A stretch of DNA of 42,294 nucleotides from Candidatus Edwardsiibacteriota bacterium (GTDB taxonomy: Bacteria; Edwardsbacteria; AC1; EtOH8). Shown piece after piece: positions 17,318 to 26,160 of this stretch (positions within the stretch are counted from its first letter, which is position 1; every line of letters starts with the position of its first letter). The stretch covers positions 1 to 42,294 of the forward strand of contig JAGVNJ010000020.1 of NCBI GenBank assembly GCA_020053305.1, written 5' to 3'. The translations under genes were made by a program, and so were the position numbers. The notes under the pieces were generated by a model that saw only the letters and a program-made list of their open reading frames with translations, made no database searches and was not told the origin of the DNA.

Positions 17318-20300
17318 ATGAAAAAGCACATAGCGATCATCTCGGCCATCCTTTATTTTTCGACGGCGGCTCTGGCCGATGTTGACGTAATCAAATCCGA
17401 TGAGTCCGGCATGGTCATTGAGTTCGGGGCGGGGAATATAAAAACCTCTCCGGTGGTTGCCGGCAATAAAACCTATCACCGAGTATCGGTGGAGGGCTGC
17501 CTCAATACCATTGACTGCGGGAAGCCTGCTTTGCCGCAGTACAGCGTAATGCTGGCGGTACCTTACAATGCTTCGGCAATCATCACCCGGATTGAGATGC
17601 TGGACAAGGAATATATTCCCATTGTCCCCCTTCCCAGCCCGGCCCCGGCCGAAATGGCCGAGGGCTTTGTGATTGACCAGGCCATATATTCCGGGAGGGC
17701 CCAGTACCCCTCTCAGGCGGCCGGCTTGAGCAACCCGGGCTGGGCCGGGAACACCAAGGTGTCGACGGCAACAATTTTCCCGGTCGTTTTCGATCCGGCC
17801 AATGCCCGGGTGATCTTCAGCCGGAGGATCAGGGTCACCATTGAATATAAAATAATTGGGACCTATCCTCAGGGAGGTCGGCCGGCCCAAAGCCAGATAG
17901 ACAGGGTTTTGCTTGGAGCCGTAGCCAACCCCCAACAAGCTGAAAAATGGGGCTACCGGGCTTTGTCCAAGGCCGGCCAAATATCTTGTGATACCATGCC
18001 GTATAAGATGTTTATCAAAAACGACGGCATCTATAAAATAGGCTATAACGACCTCCTGGCCGGGGGAATAAATCCCGATCTGACGGACCCCCGGTCGTTG
18101 AAAATAATCCATAAGGGCCGGGAGGTCGCCCTGTATTTTAAAGGACAGTCGGACGGGGTTTTCGATCCCGATGATTATTTTGAATTTTACGGGCAGGCCG
18201 GCCGAGGGGACTCCACCTATTACCATCAGTTTTCCAATGCCAATGTGTATTACCTGTCTTTGACCGGATCATTCGGCGCCCGAATGACGGAGGAGGACGG
18301 AACCCCGGTTATATCGGGTGTGAATCCGGCCAGCCATTTTTCGGAGACACTCCATTTTGAAAAGGACAGCCTGTTTTACCGGCTGAGCAGCTGGAACAGC
18401 GATCAGCAGGATCGGTGGTTCTGGAAAAGGGTGGATTACCCGGGAAGCGCGGCTATAAGTCTCGACATTCCCTCCCCGTATATTTCTTCCGGGGACAGCT
18501 TCATCATCAAGGGCAGCCTCCACGGGATCACCACAGACTGGCATCATGTTCAACTTCTGCTGAACGGGTATTTGATAGCCGACCTCACCTGGTATGAGCA
18601 GACCGAAAAAGAATTCATTGCCAGATTCCCGGCGACAGCAGTCATTAACGGGGCCAATAGTTTGACGGTCAGACACGACACCACTTCCACTTCCACTACC
18701 AGCAACAAGATACTGATCAACTGGTTTGAGATAGACTATAAAAGGAGCTTCAATGCTCCCGCCGGCAATCTGACTTTCATCTCCGATGCGAAAGTCAGCG
18801 ATTCCCTGGTGCAGTACACCATAACCGGATTGCCGACCTACACAACCGAGGTTTATAAGCTGGGTGCAAGCAAGATCGTAGGCTCGACGATAACCCCGGG
18901 GCCCAGCGGCCTGGACTATAACCTGTCCTTTCAGGACAGGATATACGGCAATGAAAAATATATGGTTATCCGGAGCGATAATAAAAGAAAACTTTCTTCG
19001 GGGGATCTGGTGCCGAACAACCCGTCAAACTTAAGGGATCCGGCATTCGTCGGCACCAGATATGTCGTCATAACGTCGGATGAGCTGAGGGCCTCGGCAG
19101 AGAAGATGGTCCAGGCCCGGAGATCAAAATATCCCAATGCGGTTTATGCACTGACAACCGATATCTATGATGAGTTCAACGATGGAATACCATCGGACAG
19201 GGCAATCAGGGATTATCTTAAGTACGCATTTGACAACTGGTCAATCCAGCCGGAATATGTCTTATTGTTGGGCGACGGCAGCTACGACCCCCGGAATGTC
19301 ATCGGGAACAGCAAGCGCGACCAGGCGCCGGTCCATCTCACCAGGACGGACTATTACGGAGGGGTAGCCGATGATGATTATTTTGTTAGGGTCAATGGCG
19401 ATGATTTTCTGCCTGATATTTCAATAGGAAGGCTGCCGGTAAACTCCAACCAGGAATTTACCATTTGGGAAAACAAAAGGCAGTTGTATGACCAACGGTT
19501 GTTCCTGGACCGGTGGCATAAGGACATCCTTTTTGTTGCCGGCTGGCCCCTCAATATTGAGGATAATTTTTACAGTCCTAGCGATAAACTGGCGGCCATG
19601 GTTTCCCCGGTATACGATATAGCCAAGGTATATCACGGTTCCGCCTTTCAGAACAAGGAGGACCTGATAAACCGCCTAAACCAGGGAGTGGCGGTAGCGG
19701 TGTTTTACGGGCATGGCGGGGCGCAGCTGTGGTCCCACGGGAGCTTCTTTTGGTATTATGATGTTCCCCGGCTGAATAACTGGGGGCGGTGGCCCCTGAT
19801 AGGGTCTTTTACCTGTAATTCAGGCGCTTTTGAGAGCCCCTTATATATCTCCCTAAGCGAATCTTTCATTTTCAACAACGGAGGGGCCATCGGGGTATAT
19901 GCCAGCAGCGGAGCTTCTTACGGGGACAGCATCACCGGCTGTGCTTTGGAAAATACCTTTATGGATGCCTGGGACAGGAAGGGATTCCGGAATATCGGCG
20001 ACATTGCGTTGTCTTCTAAATACAGCCTGGCCGGAGGACTGCCGCCATCCGGCCAATCCCTGGATATGCTGGTAAGCTATAATCTGCTGGGCGATCCGGC
20101 TGTCCGGCTGGCCCTTCCGGATACCGGGTTGAAAATTGAAATATCGCAGACGGCTGTTTTACCAGGCGATTCCACCCAGGTAAAAATAACCGGGCCTTTT
20201 GGTTCCGGCCTGGCGGTGATTTCTTTATATGACGCTGGCCGGAGAATTGTTCTCCAGAATGCCTTCTCCGCCTCGGCGGGGCAGGCTCAAACTTACATTA

Positions 20301-22117
20301 CCATTCCCGATTCGGCTCTTCCCGGCCAGGCTTACTTGAAAATTTATTTGAAGGATGATAATTCCGATTGGGTGGCAGTGGAGTATTTGGGCATAAGCCG
20401 GCCGGCCATATCAGGAATCAAGATAATTCCTTCCGCCCCCACCGATATCGACAGCATACAAATCACCGGGATCGTCCAGAGCCTTTCGGGTCTCGATTCG
20501 GTGTGGTGCCGATGGCACTGGGGAAGCTACAACGATACCACCGACACCGGAGGCGTTTTTAAGCAGGCCCTGATGTCCCTGTCCGGAGATTCTGTCAGGC
20601 TGAACAACGGACTGTACCTGACCGGGTTGGAGGGAAACTACCCTCCTCTATCCGAATTCTATCTGGTCTTCCGTATTTCGGCCCAGGATACCTTAGGCAA
20701 TATCACGACCGGACGCTGGGAAAGACACAAGATACTGCGCCGGGCCGATCTGACTTCCTCCAGTCAGGCTCAGGGATCGGTTTACCTGGGCGGCAAGAGG
20801 GTGTTGAGCATAAGCGCCTCAATCAAAAACCAAGGGGATATCTATGCCGATTCGATCCCGGTATTTTTCTATCGCTCGGGCGACGATTCCCTATTGGGTT
20901 CCGGCATTATCGACACTATAGCCGCCAGGAAGGAAAAGAAGCTAACCATGCCATGGACGATTGAGGGGGAGTTCACCCAGCTATATTACCGGATAGACCC
21001 ACTCCGGACTCTGGCGCTGCCGTATCCCCAGGAAGATACTACCAACGATAATTCAGTGGCCTATTGGGTGCCCTCCCAGGATTTCTATTATTATCAATTG
21101 GATATGAGGGGCACCAATCAGGACACGCTTGATTATTACTCAAACATCAGGGCCGTTTTCCCTGATTCCTGCCTGCAAGACAGCGCGGTGGCCATTATCG
21201 GCCGGAAGTTGTATGATATAAACAGTATCGCCCAGTCCGGCTTGATCCCCTTTGACAGCCTGGGGCAGGTTTATTTTGTGGGACTGACGGATTCCTCCCG
21301 GACTTTTGATAACGGTCGGGAGCTTTGGGTGTCACTCAAGCTGGATAATATCGACAGCACTACCGATTTGCACAACCTTAAACTCTTCAGGCATGACGAT
21401 ATAACCGGAATGTGGCAACTGATCCCCTCGCTGATTGACAGCAACTATATCTCCGGATTTTCTTCTCAGCCCGGAACATTTATTGCCATGTATTCAACGG
21501 ACACCACCGGACCGCAGATAACCGCCAAGGTGGACCAGCGGGCGGTAGGCTGGGGGCAGGTTATCAGCGTTCCCGATCCCCAATATTCGGTCATGATCGA
21601 GGACCGGGATGGGATAAATATCGATTCAATATGGCTTAAATTGGATAACCAGATTGTGAACAAGTCAGATTACAGCCTGACAATTAATCCTGATAAAAGT
21701 CACAGTGTTCAGCTGGTATATTCCGCCAAACTGGAAAATGGAAGGCATAGCCTGGAAGTTGGAGCGGCTGATAATTTGGGCAACAAATCCTCTCTCAAAA
21801 TATTCAATGATGTAAAAATAGAATTCTCTCTTAAAGAAATCGCAAATTATCCAAACCCGGTTGACGGTGATGTTACGACCTTCTATTTCTATGTGGGCGA
21901 TGTGGCCGACAGATACGAGCTCAAGATATACACTGTTGCGGGAAGGCTGCTGAAAACCTTCAAAGGGGGGGTGACCTCCGGGGTGCGCACTTTTGAATGG
22001 GATCTGTGCGATGAGAACGGAAGGGGCATAGCCAATGGGGTTTATTTTTATAAATTTACTGTTTCCCAGAACGGAAATGTTCAGGAGAAGACCGGAAAGA
22101 TGGCGGTTCTCCGATAA
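17318..22117 (+). CDS. Gingipain-family (C25) cysteine peptidase, PorU-like, with FlgD-like C-terminal domain
   Basis: A 1599-residue exported protein. Signal peptide MKKHIAIISAILYFSTAALA, then a gingipain-propeptide-like region to about residue 190. A segment typical of long C25 proteins follows (YKMFIKNDGIYKIGYNDL, DPRSLKI, DYFEFYGQ). The C25 catalytic domain spans about 575-930 (VLLLGDGSYDPRN to NLLGDPAVRL), with candidate catalytic His799 (FYGHGGA) and Cys833 (GSFTCNSGAF). Their spacing of 34 is close to the 33 of RgpB. Ig/CARDB-like modules follow and a FlgD-like tail ends the protein (about 1507-1599). In type IX secretion, PorU is a C25-type sortase with its own C-terminal domain, encoded next to porV. 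The next gene here is PorV-like, so a sortase role is plausible; an ordinary secreted gingipain-like protease is the alternative. Confidence 0.88.
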   Translation: MKKHIAIISAILYFSTAALADVDVIKSDESGMVIEFGAGNIKTSPVVAGNKTYHRVSVEGCLNTIDCGKPALPQYSVMLAVPYNASAIITRIEMLDKEYIPIVPLPSPAPAEMAEGFVIDQAIYSGRAQYPSQAAGLSNPGWAGNTKVSTATIFPVVFDPANARVIFSRRIRVTIEYKIIGTYPQGGRPAQSQIDRVLLGAVANPQQAEKWGYRALSKAGQISCDTMPYKMFIKNDGIYKIGYNDLLAGGINPDLTDPRSLKIIHKGREVALYFKGQSDGVFDPDDYFEFYGQAGRGDSTYYHQFSNANVYYLSLTGSFGARMTEEDGTPVISGVNPASHFSETLHFEKDSLFYRLSSWNSDQQDRWFWKRVDYPGSAAISLDIPSPYISSGDSFIIKGSLHGITTDWHHVQLLLNGYLIADLTWYEQTEKEFIARFPATAVINGANSLTVRHDTTSTSTTSNKILINWFEIDYKRSFNAPAGNLTFISDAKVSDSLVQYTITGLPTYTTEVYKLGASKIVGSTITPGPSGLDYNLSFQDRIYGNEKYMVIRSDNKRKLSSGDLVPNNPSNLRDPAFVGTRYVVITSDELRASAEKMVQARRSKYPNAVYALTTDIYDEFNDGIPSDRAIRDYLKYAFDNWSIQPEYVLLLGDGSYDPRNVIGNSKRDQAPVHLTRTDYYGGVADDDYFVRVNGDDFLPDISIGRLPVNSNQEFTIWENKRQLYDQRLFLDRWHKDILFVAGWPLNIEDNFYSPSDKLAAMVSPVYDIAKVYHGSAFQNKEDLINRLNQGVAVAVFYGHGGAQLWSHGSFFWYYDVPRLNNWGRWPLIGSFTCNSGAFESPLYISLSESFIFNNGGAIGVYASSGASYGDSITGCALENTFMDAWDRKGFRNIGDIALSSKYSLAGGLPPSGQSLDMLVSYNLLGDPAVRLALPDTGLKIEISQTAVLPGDSTQVKITGPFGSGLAVISLYDAGRRIVLQNAFSASAGQAQTYITIPDSALPGQAYLKIYLKDDNSDWVAVEYLGISRPAISGIKIIPSAPTDIDSIQITGIVQSLSGLDSVWCRWHWGSYNDTTDTGGVFKQALMSLSGDSVRLNNGLYLTGLEGNYPPLSEFYLVFRISAQDTLGNITTGRWERHKILRRADLTSSSQAQGSVYLGGKRVLSISASIKNQGDIYADSIPVFFYRSGDDSLLGSGIIDTIAARKEKKLTMPWTIEGEFTQLYYRIDPLRTLALPYPQEDTTNDNSVAYWVPSQDFYYYQLDMRGTNQDTLDYYSNIRAVFPDSCLQDSAVAIIGRKLYDINSIAQSGLIPFDSLGQVYFVGLTDSSRTFDNGRELWVSLKLDNIDSTTDLHNLKLFRHDDITGMWQLIPSLIDSNYISGFSSQPGTFIAMYSTDTTGPQITAKVDQRAVGWGQVISVPDPQYSVMIEDRDGINIDSIWLKLDNQIVNKSDYSLTINPDKSHSVQLVYSAKLENGRHSLEVGAADNLGNKSSLKIFNDVKIEFSLKEIANYPNPVDGDVTTFYFYVGDVADRYELKIYTVAGRLLKTFKGGVTSGVRTFEWDLCDENGRGIANGVYFYKFTVSQNGNVQEKTGKMAVLR

Positions 22118-22148
22118 CCATCCAATGAAAACCTTAATTGGTGTTGAA

Positions 22149-23147
22149 ATGAAAAGGTTCGTTTTAATTACCCTGATTATATGGGGTTTCAGCGACATAG
22201 ATGCCAGGGCGGAAAACTACGGGGGGGAATTCCTCAATCTGCCAGTGGGCCCCAAAGCCATGGGTATGGGGGGGGCCTTCGGCCCGGTGGCCGATGACGC
22301 CAGCGCCTTATACTGGAATCCGGCCGGACTGGGCAGGCTGAAGACCCCCGAGATAATGCTGGCGCACACTGTCTTATTTGCCAACTTGGCCAGCCATGAC
22401 TATCTGGCCATTATCTGGCCAATGAACAGAAAAATAACAGTCGGGGCCGGCTGGATCAGACTGGGGGTTGATGATATCCCCAGGTTTTCATATACAGTGG
22501 GAACACCATCTATCGGCTCTTTCGGCGATAATGAAAACGCTTTTCTTTTTTCCGCCGGCGCGTCGTTTGACAAGATCACCTTTGGCAAGCCCTGGAAAAT
22601 TCATCCGGGTGGCAGCCTCAAGTTAATCTATAATAAACTGGATGACAGACAGGCAACCGGACTGGGGGTGGATGCCGGAATTTTAATCGATATTAACCTG
22701 GCAGAATGGTTCATCCGCCGGGCCGAATCCCGGCCTTTGATGGGCATGCTTCCGGTAGCGATCGAGAATTCCAATTTGGGAATGTTTACCCTGAGCGCCG
22801 TAGTCCAGGATGTCGGAGGCACCAGTATATCCTGGAACACGGTCAGGCAGCACAGCGATGTTCGCCCGGCAATATACAAAATGGGCCTGGCCTATCGGCA
22901 GCCGGTGAACATATTCAGAAGCACCGTGACTCTTGCCTGGGAGGGATCGACCGAGAATTATCAAAAGGGAAGGCTGGGGACAGAACTGAAATACAGGAAT
23001 ATACTGGCTTTTCGGGCCGGGCGGGAACAATCCCAGCCAACCTTCGGGGCCGGATTATCCATCTGGCGGTTCAAGGTTGATTATGCCTATAACAGTCATG
23101 ATCTGGGCAACACCCACCGGGTGGGAGGAAGTTATAAGATGAAGTGA
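22149..23147 (+). CDS. PorV/PorQ-family outer-membrane protein
   Basis: A 332-residue protein with signal peptide MKRFVLITLIIWGFSDIDARA followed directly by the family signature (FLNLPVGPKAMGMGGA, then DDASALYWNPAGL). The rest shows alternating amphipathic strands expected of an outer-membrane beta-barrel. PorV (LptO) works with PorU in Bacteroidetes to receive type IX cargo at the outer membrane; related PorQ-like proteins also exist. I place the start at ATG 22149 because it gives a clean signal peptide. ATG 22125 and an upstream frame opening at 22035, overlapping the previous gene, are possible but lack a Shine-Dalgarno site or signal-peptide logic. It lies 31 bases after the C25 gene and is probably co-transcribed with it. 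Confidence 0.85.
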   Translation: MKRFVLITLIIWGFSDIDARAENYGGEFLNLPVGPKAMGMGGAFGPVADDASALYWNPAGLGRLKTPEIMLAHTVLFANLASHDYLAIIWPMNRKITVGAGWIRLGVDDIPRFSYTVGTPSIGSFGDNENAFLFSAGASFDKITFGKPWKIHPGGSLKLIYNKLDDRQATGLGVDAGILIDINLAEWFIRRAESRPLMGMLPVAIENSNLGMFTLSAVVQDVGGTSISWNTVRQHSDVRPAIYKMGLAYRQPVNIFRSTVTLAWEGSTENYQKGRLGTELKYRNILAFRAGREQSQPTFGAGLSIWRFKVDYAYNSHDLGNTHRVGGSYKMK

Positions 23148-23178
23148 ATACGGTGTTAACCTGCGATTATTTTGTATC

Positions 23179-23215
23179 AGCGAGGCGGATAATTATTCCA
23201 CCTCGCTTTGCTTTG
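23179..23215 (+). terminator. Probable terminator after the PorV-like gene
   Basis: agcgaggcgg (23179-23188) pairs with ccacctcgct (23198-23207) with one mismatch and a 9-base loop. It is followed by a short T-rich run and starts 32 bases after the stop codon. Confidence 0.55.
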
Positions 23216-23225
23216 AAAATATTTC

Positions 23226-23254
23226 TTGCCTGATGGTAAAATATAGGTTATCAT
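23226..23254 (+). promoter_or_regulatory. Promoter for the LPS-core/DNA-repair operon
   Basis: TTGCCT (23226-23231) and TATCAT (23249-23254) are separated by 17 bases. The predicted start near 23261 gives a leader of about 20 bases with AGAGGG before ATG 23284. Confidence 0.55.
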
Positions 23255-23283
23255 ACTGTTAAATGCAATTACAGAGGGTGTGC

Positions 23284-23826
23284 ATGCCGGTAAAAACTGT
23301 GTTCATGGACCGGGACGGGACCATTAATGTTGACACCAATTACGTCAATTCCCTCCAACAGCTAAGTTTGTTGCCAAACTCCGGACGGGCCATCAAACTG
23401 CTCAATGAGGGAAATTATAAAGTTGTGGTGGTCAGCAACCAGTCGGGAGTAGCCCGGGGATATCTGAACCTTAAAACACTGGGCGCCATTCACCGGAAAT
23501 TGCGGCGGCTGCTCAAGAGGGAGGGGGCGGTTCTGGATGCCATCTATTATTGTCCTTACCACCCTGATGAAAAGACCCCCTGTCGCAAGCCCGATATCGG
23601 GATGGCCCGGCAGGCTGAAAAAGACCTGAAGATCAGCCTCAAGAAATCATACATGATCGGCGACAGCCGGGCCGATATAGAGTTCGGGAACAATATCGGA
23701 GCCAAGACCATTCTGGTGCTTACCGGCCAGACCAGGGGAAGCGAACCCTGGCTGAAAAAATATAAAATCGACTGCGTGGCTGATGACCTGTTGGGGGCGG
23801 CCCTGTGGATAACCAGCGACAGGTAA
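23284..23826 (+). CDS. gmhB: D-glycero-D-manno-heptose-1,7-bisphosphate 7-phosphatase-like HAD phosphatase
   Basis: A 180-residue cytoplasmic HAD-superfamily phosphatase that removes the 7-phosphate from heptose bisphosphate on the way to ADP-heptose for LPS core. The nucleophile motif is FMDRDGT (Asp9, Asp11), with VVVSNQSG and GDSRADIEFG as the second and later HAD motifs. ATG 23284 is chosen because GAGGG precedes it at good spacing and the motif then begins at the usual position; an upstream non-ATG start at 23263 is less likely. The zinc-loop region reads CPYHPDEKTPCRKP: compared with the usual C.H...C.C pattern only two cysteines remain and the histidine is shifted by one residue. Histidinol phosphatase is the alternative within this family, but the following glycosyltransferases favour GmhB. 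Confidence 0.85.
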   Translation: MPVKTVFMDRDGTINVDTNYVNSLQQLSLLPNSGRAIKLLNEGNYKVVVVSNQSGVARGYLNLKTLGAIHRKLRRLLKREGAVLDAIYYCPYHPDEKTPCRKPDIGMARQAEKDLKISLKKSYMIGDSRADIEFGNNIGAKTILVLTGQTRGSEPWLKKYKIDCVADDLLGAALWITSDR

Positions 23827-23829
23827 ATT

Positions 23830-24576
23830 ATGAACAATATCACAGCAATAATAATCTCCAGGAACGAAGAGCATAGTATCTCCCAGGCCATAGCCAGCCT
23901 GAAAGGCTTTTCGGAAATTATCGTTATGGATTCAGGCAGCACCGATAAAACCGTTGAGACAGCAAAATCTTTGGGGGCCTTGGTATATCAGACCGATTGG
24001 CCCGGCTATGCCCGGCAGCGTCAGAGGGCCATCTTGAAGGCAACTAACGAGTGGGTGCTATTTCTGGATGCCGACGAGGCGCTGGATGATAAGCTGAAAC
24101 AGGAGATTGGAAGAATATCCCCGGCCGATCCGGCCAGAGGGTATTTTATTAAACGGGACAATTATTTCATCGGGCAAAAGATAATCCACTCCCGGTGGGG
24201 CAACGATTGGCAGCTAAGGTTGTTCCATAAGGGATCAGCCAGCATACCGGAGGTCTATATTCACGAAGGAGTGTTAATAAACGGTCCGACCGGGAGGCTG
24301 GTCAGCGGCTGTATAAAACACCATACGGTTCCGAATCTTTCCCGATATTTGGAAAAGATCAATGAATATACCTCCCTGGAGGCCAAACAGAAGATCCGGG
24401 AGGGTCGCCGGTTTTCATCTTTCAGGTTGCTGTGGGAGCCGCTGGCGGAGTTTTGGAAACTGTATATTGTCCTCCAGGGGTGGCGCGAGGGTATCCGGGG
24501 CTTGGCCATAGCCGCCTTGTCGGCCTTGGGGCGTTTTGTGGTGACGGCCAAGATCAGGGAGGCCGGAAGTGGATAA
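23830..24576 (+). CDS. Family 2 glycosyltransferase (WaaE/KdtX-like), first of three
   Basis: A 248-residue GT-A enzyme that probably adds a sugar to the LPS/LOS core at the cytoplasmic face of the inner membrane. The N-terminal half is a classic family 2 domain (AIIISRNEE, VMDSGSTDKT) with the metal-binding motif DAD in FLDADEAL. The C-terminal half (LWEPLAEFWKLYIVLQGWREG) is like WaaE/KdtX core glucosyltransferases. It begins 3 bases after gmhB and overlaps the next gene by 8 bases. Donor and acceptor cannot be read from the sequence. Confidence 0.88.
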   Translation: MNNITAIIISRNEEHSISQAIASLKGFSEIIVMDSGSTDKTVETAKSLGALVYQTDWPGYARQRQRAILKATNEWVLFLDADEALDDKLKQEIGRISPADPARGYFIKRDNYFIGQKIIHSRWGNDWQLRLFHKGSASIPEVYIHEGVLINGPTGRLVSGCIKHHTVPNLSRYLEKINEYTSLEAKQKIREGRRFSSFRLLWEPLAEFWKLYIVLQGWREGIRGLAIAALSALGRFVVTAKIREAGSG

Positions 24577-25399
24577 AATATCGGTAATGCTCAATACCTA
24601 TAACGGCGGGCAGAAACTGGTCAGCTGTTTGGAATCGGTCAAATGGGCCGACGAGATAGTGGTGATAGATTCCGGCAGCAGCGACGGCTCGGTGGAACTC
24701 ATCAAGAAGTATACCGACAATTATTTCCACAATCAGTGGCCCGGCTATCTGGCCCAGCGGGAATTTGGCATGCAGCGCTGCTCAGGGGAATGGATATTGA
24801 TCCTGGACCAGGACGAGTATGTGACCGAAGAGTTGAAGGGCAAGCTGCTGGACATGTGTAAAAACCCGGGCGATTATCAGGAATACAACGCCGGGTGGAT
24901 CAGAAGGATCGAACATTTCTGGGGCAAGCAAATCAATTACGGCAACTATAATCCCAGTTCCCAGCCCCGCCTTGCCCGGAGGGGGAAATGCCGCTGGACG
25001 GGATTCGCCCACACCTGGATGGAGGTGGAGGGCGGGGAGAAAAAGATTCTCAGGATCAAAGAACCTCTATGGCACGATGCCTATAACACCCCTTTTGATT
25101 ATTTCAACAAGATAAACCGTTATTCCGAACTGGATGTGGAGGAGCGCCTGCCCAAGGGATACAACCCCAGCCTGGCACGGGTAATATTTTCCCCATTGGG
25201 GATGTGGTGGAAATGCTTCATTGTCCATAAGGGATACCGGGACGGGGCTCACGGTTATATGAATGCCACCTCCATGATGGCCTATTGGTTCTTCCGACTT
25301 TCCAAGGTCTGGCACCGCCGGTGGCTGGAGAAGAATCGGCCCGATACCTGGGAAGCCTACCGGAAGAAAGCCGCTAAAGACCGGGACGGTGGGTCATGA
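24569..25399 (+). CDS. Family 2 glycosyltransferase (WaaE/KdtX-like), second of three
   Basis: A 276-residue paralogue of its neighbours. The family 2 fold is shown by VMLNTYNGG, VVIDSGSSDGS and WPGYLAQREFG, with DQD in place of DAD as the DxD motif (ILDQDEYV). Its C-terminal part (LGMWWKCFIVHKGYRDG) matches the WaaE-like tail and ends in a basic extension. It starts at GTG 24569, inside the end of the previous gene, with GGAGG a few bases upstream, and shares an ATGA stop/start overlap with the next gene, so translation is probably coupled. Likely role: sugar addition to the LPS core. Confidence 0.88.
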   Translation: MDKISVMLNTYNGGQKLVSCLESVKWADEIVVIDSGSSDGSVELIKKYTDNYFHNQWPGYLAQREFGMQRCSGEWILILDQDEYVTEELKGKLLDMCKNPGDYQEYNAGWIRRIEHFWGKQINYGNYNPSSQPRLARRGKCRWTGFAHTWMEVEGGEKKILRIKEPLWHDAYNTPFDYFNKINRYSELDVEERLPKGYNPSLARVIFSPLGMWWKCFIVHKGYRDGAHGYMNATSMMAYWFFRLSKVWHRRWLEKNRPDTWEAYRKKAAKDRDGGS

Positions 25400-26160
25400 G
25401 GATATCGGCTACGGTGATCACTAAAAATGAGGGAAGCAATATCGAACGGTGCTTAGCCGCATTGGATTTTGTCGATGAGATAGTGGTGGTTGATGCCGAA
25501 AGTACGGACCGTACGGTGGAGTTGGCCAGGAAATATACCGAGCGGGTCTACATCAATCCATGGCCGGGACATATCCAGCAGAAGAATCATGCCATAGAAT
25601 TGGCGCAGGGCGAATGGATCCTTTCCATAGACGCCGATGAGGTAATCACTCCGGATCTGAGACAGGAGATCCTGGCTGTCAAGAATAATCGTGATCAGGC
25701 CATAGACGGTTATTATATTCCCCGCCGATCCAATTTTATCGGAAGATGGATAACCCACTGCGGATGGTCTCCCGATTACCATCTTCGATTGTTCCTGAAG
25801 AGCAAGGGGCGGTTTGGCGGCATGAACCCGCACGATATAGTTGTTTTGAAGGGGGCTGCGGAATATTTCAGGCAGCCCATGTTGCATTACACCTATCCAT
25901 CGTTAGAGATATATTTATCTCGACTGAACAGCTACACCACCATTGCCGCCAAGGAACTGAAGAGCCGGGGAAAAAGTTTCAAGCTGCGCCATATAATACT
26001 GTCGCCTCTGGCCACTTTCATTAAAATGTATGTGATCAAAGCCGGGTTCCGGGACGGATGGGAGGGATTTATGTTGTGCGTTCTTTCGTCATATTACGTG
26101 CTGGTAAAATATCTGAAGCTTTGGGAACTGAACCTTGGGGAGATACCCGGTGAAGATTAA
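25396..26160 (+). CDS. Family 2 glycosyltransferase (WaaE/KdtX-like), third of three
   Basis: A 254-residue paralogue with SATVITKNEG, VVVDAESTDRT, WPGHIQQKNHAIE and DxD motif SIDADEVIT. The tail LSPLATFIKMYVIKAGFRDG again matches WaaE/KdtX-like core glycosyltransferases. It starts in an ATGA overlap with the preceding gene, and its last bases overlap the GTG start of the following glycosyltransferase. Three adjacent enzymes of one family suggest duplication followed by specialisation for successive core sugars; that is inference. Confidence 0.88.
   Translation: MRISATVITKNEGSNIERCLAALDFVDEIVVVDAESTDRTVELARKYTERVYINPWPGHIQQKNHAIELAQGEWILSIDADEVITPDLRQEILAVKNNRDQAIDGYYIPRRSNFIGRWITHCGWSPDYHLRLFLKSKGRFGGMNPHDIVVLKGAAEYFRQPMLHYTYPSLEIYLSRLNSYTTIAAKELKSRGKSFKLRHIILSPLATFIKMYVIKAGFRDGWEGFMLCVLSSYYVLVKYLKLWELNLGEIPGED

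Noticed and set aside
17168-18226. A 352-residue open frame on the minus strand
   Set aside because: It lies opposite the propeller and C25 peptidase genes, whose proteins have clear domains and signal peptides. The minus-strand protein shows no recognisable motif and is explained by biased codon use.
22035-22148. Longer N-terminus for the PorV-like protein
   Set aside because: It would overlap the C25 gene by 83 bases and bury the signal peptide. ATG 22149 gives a standard exported protein.
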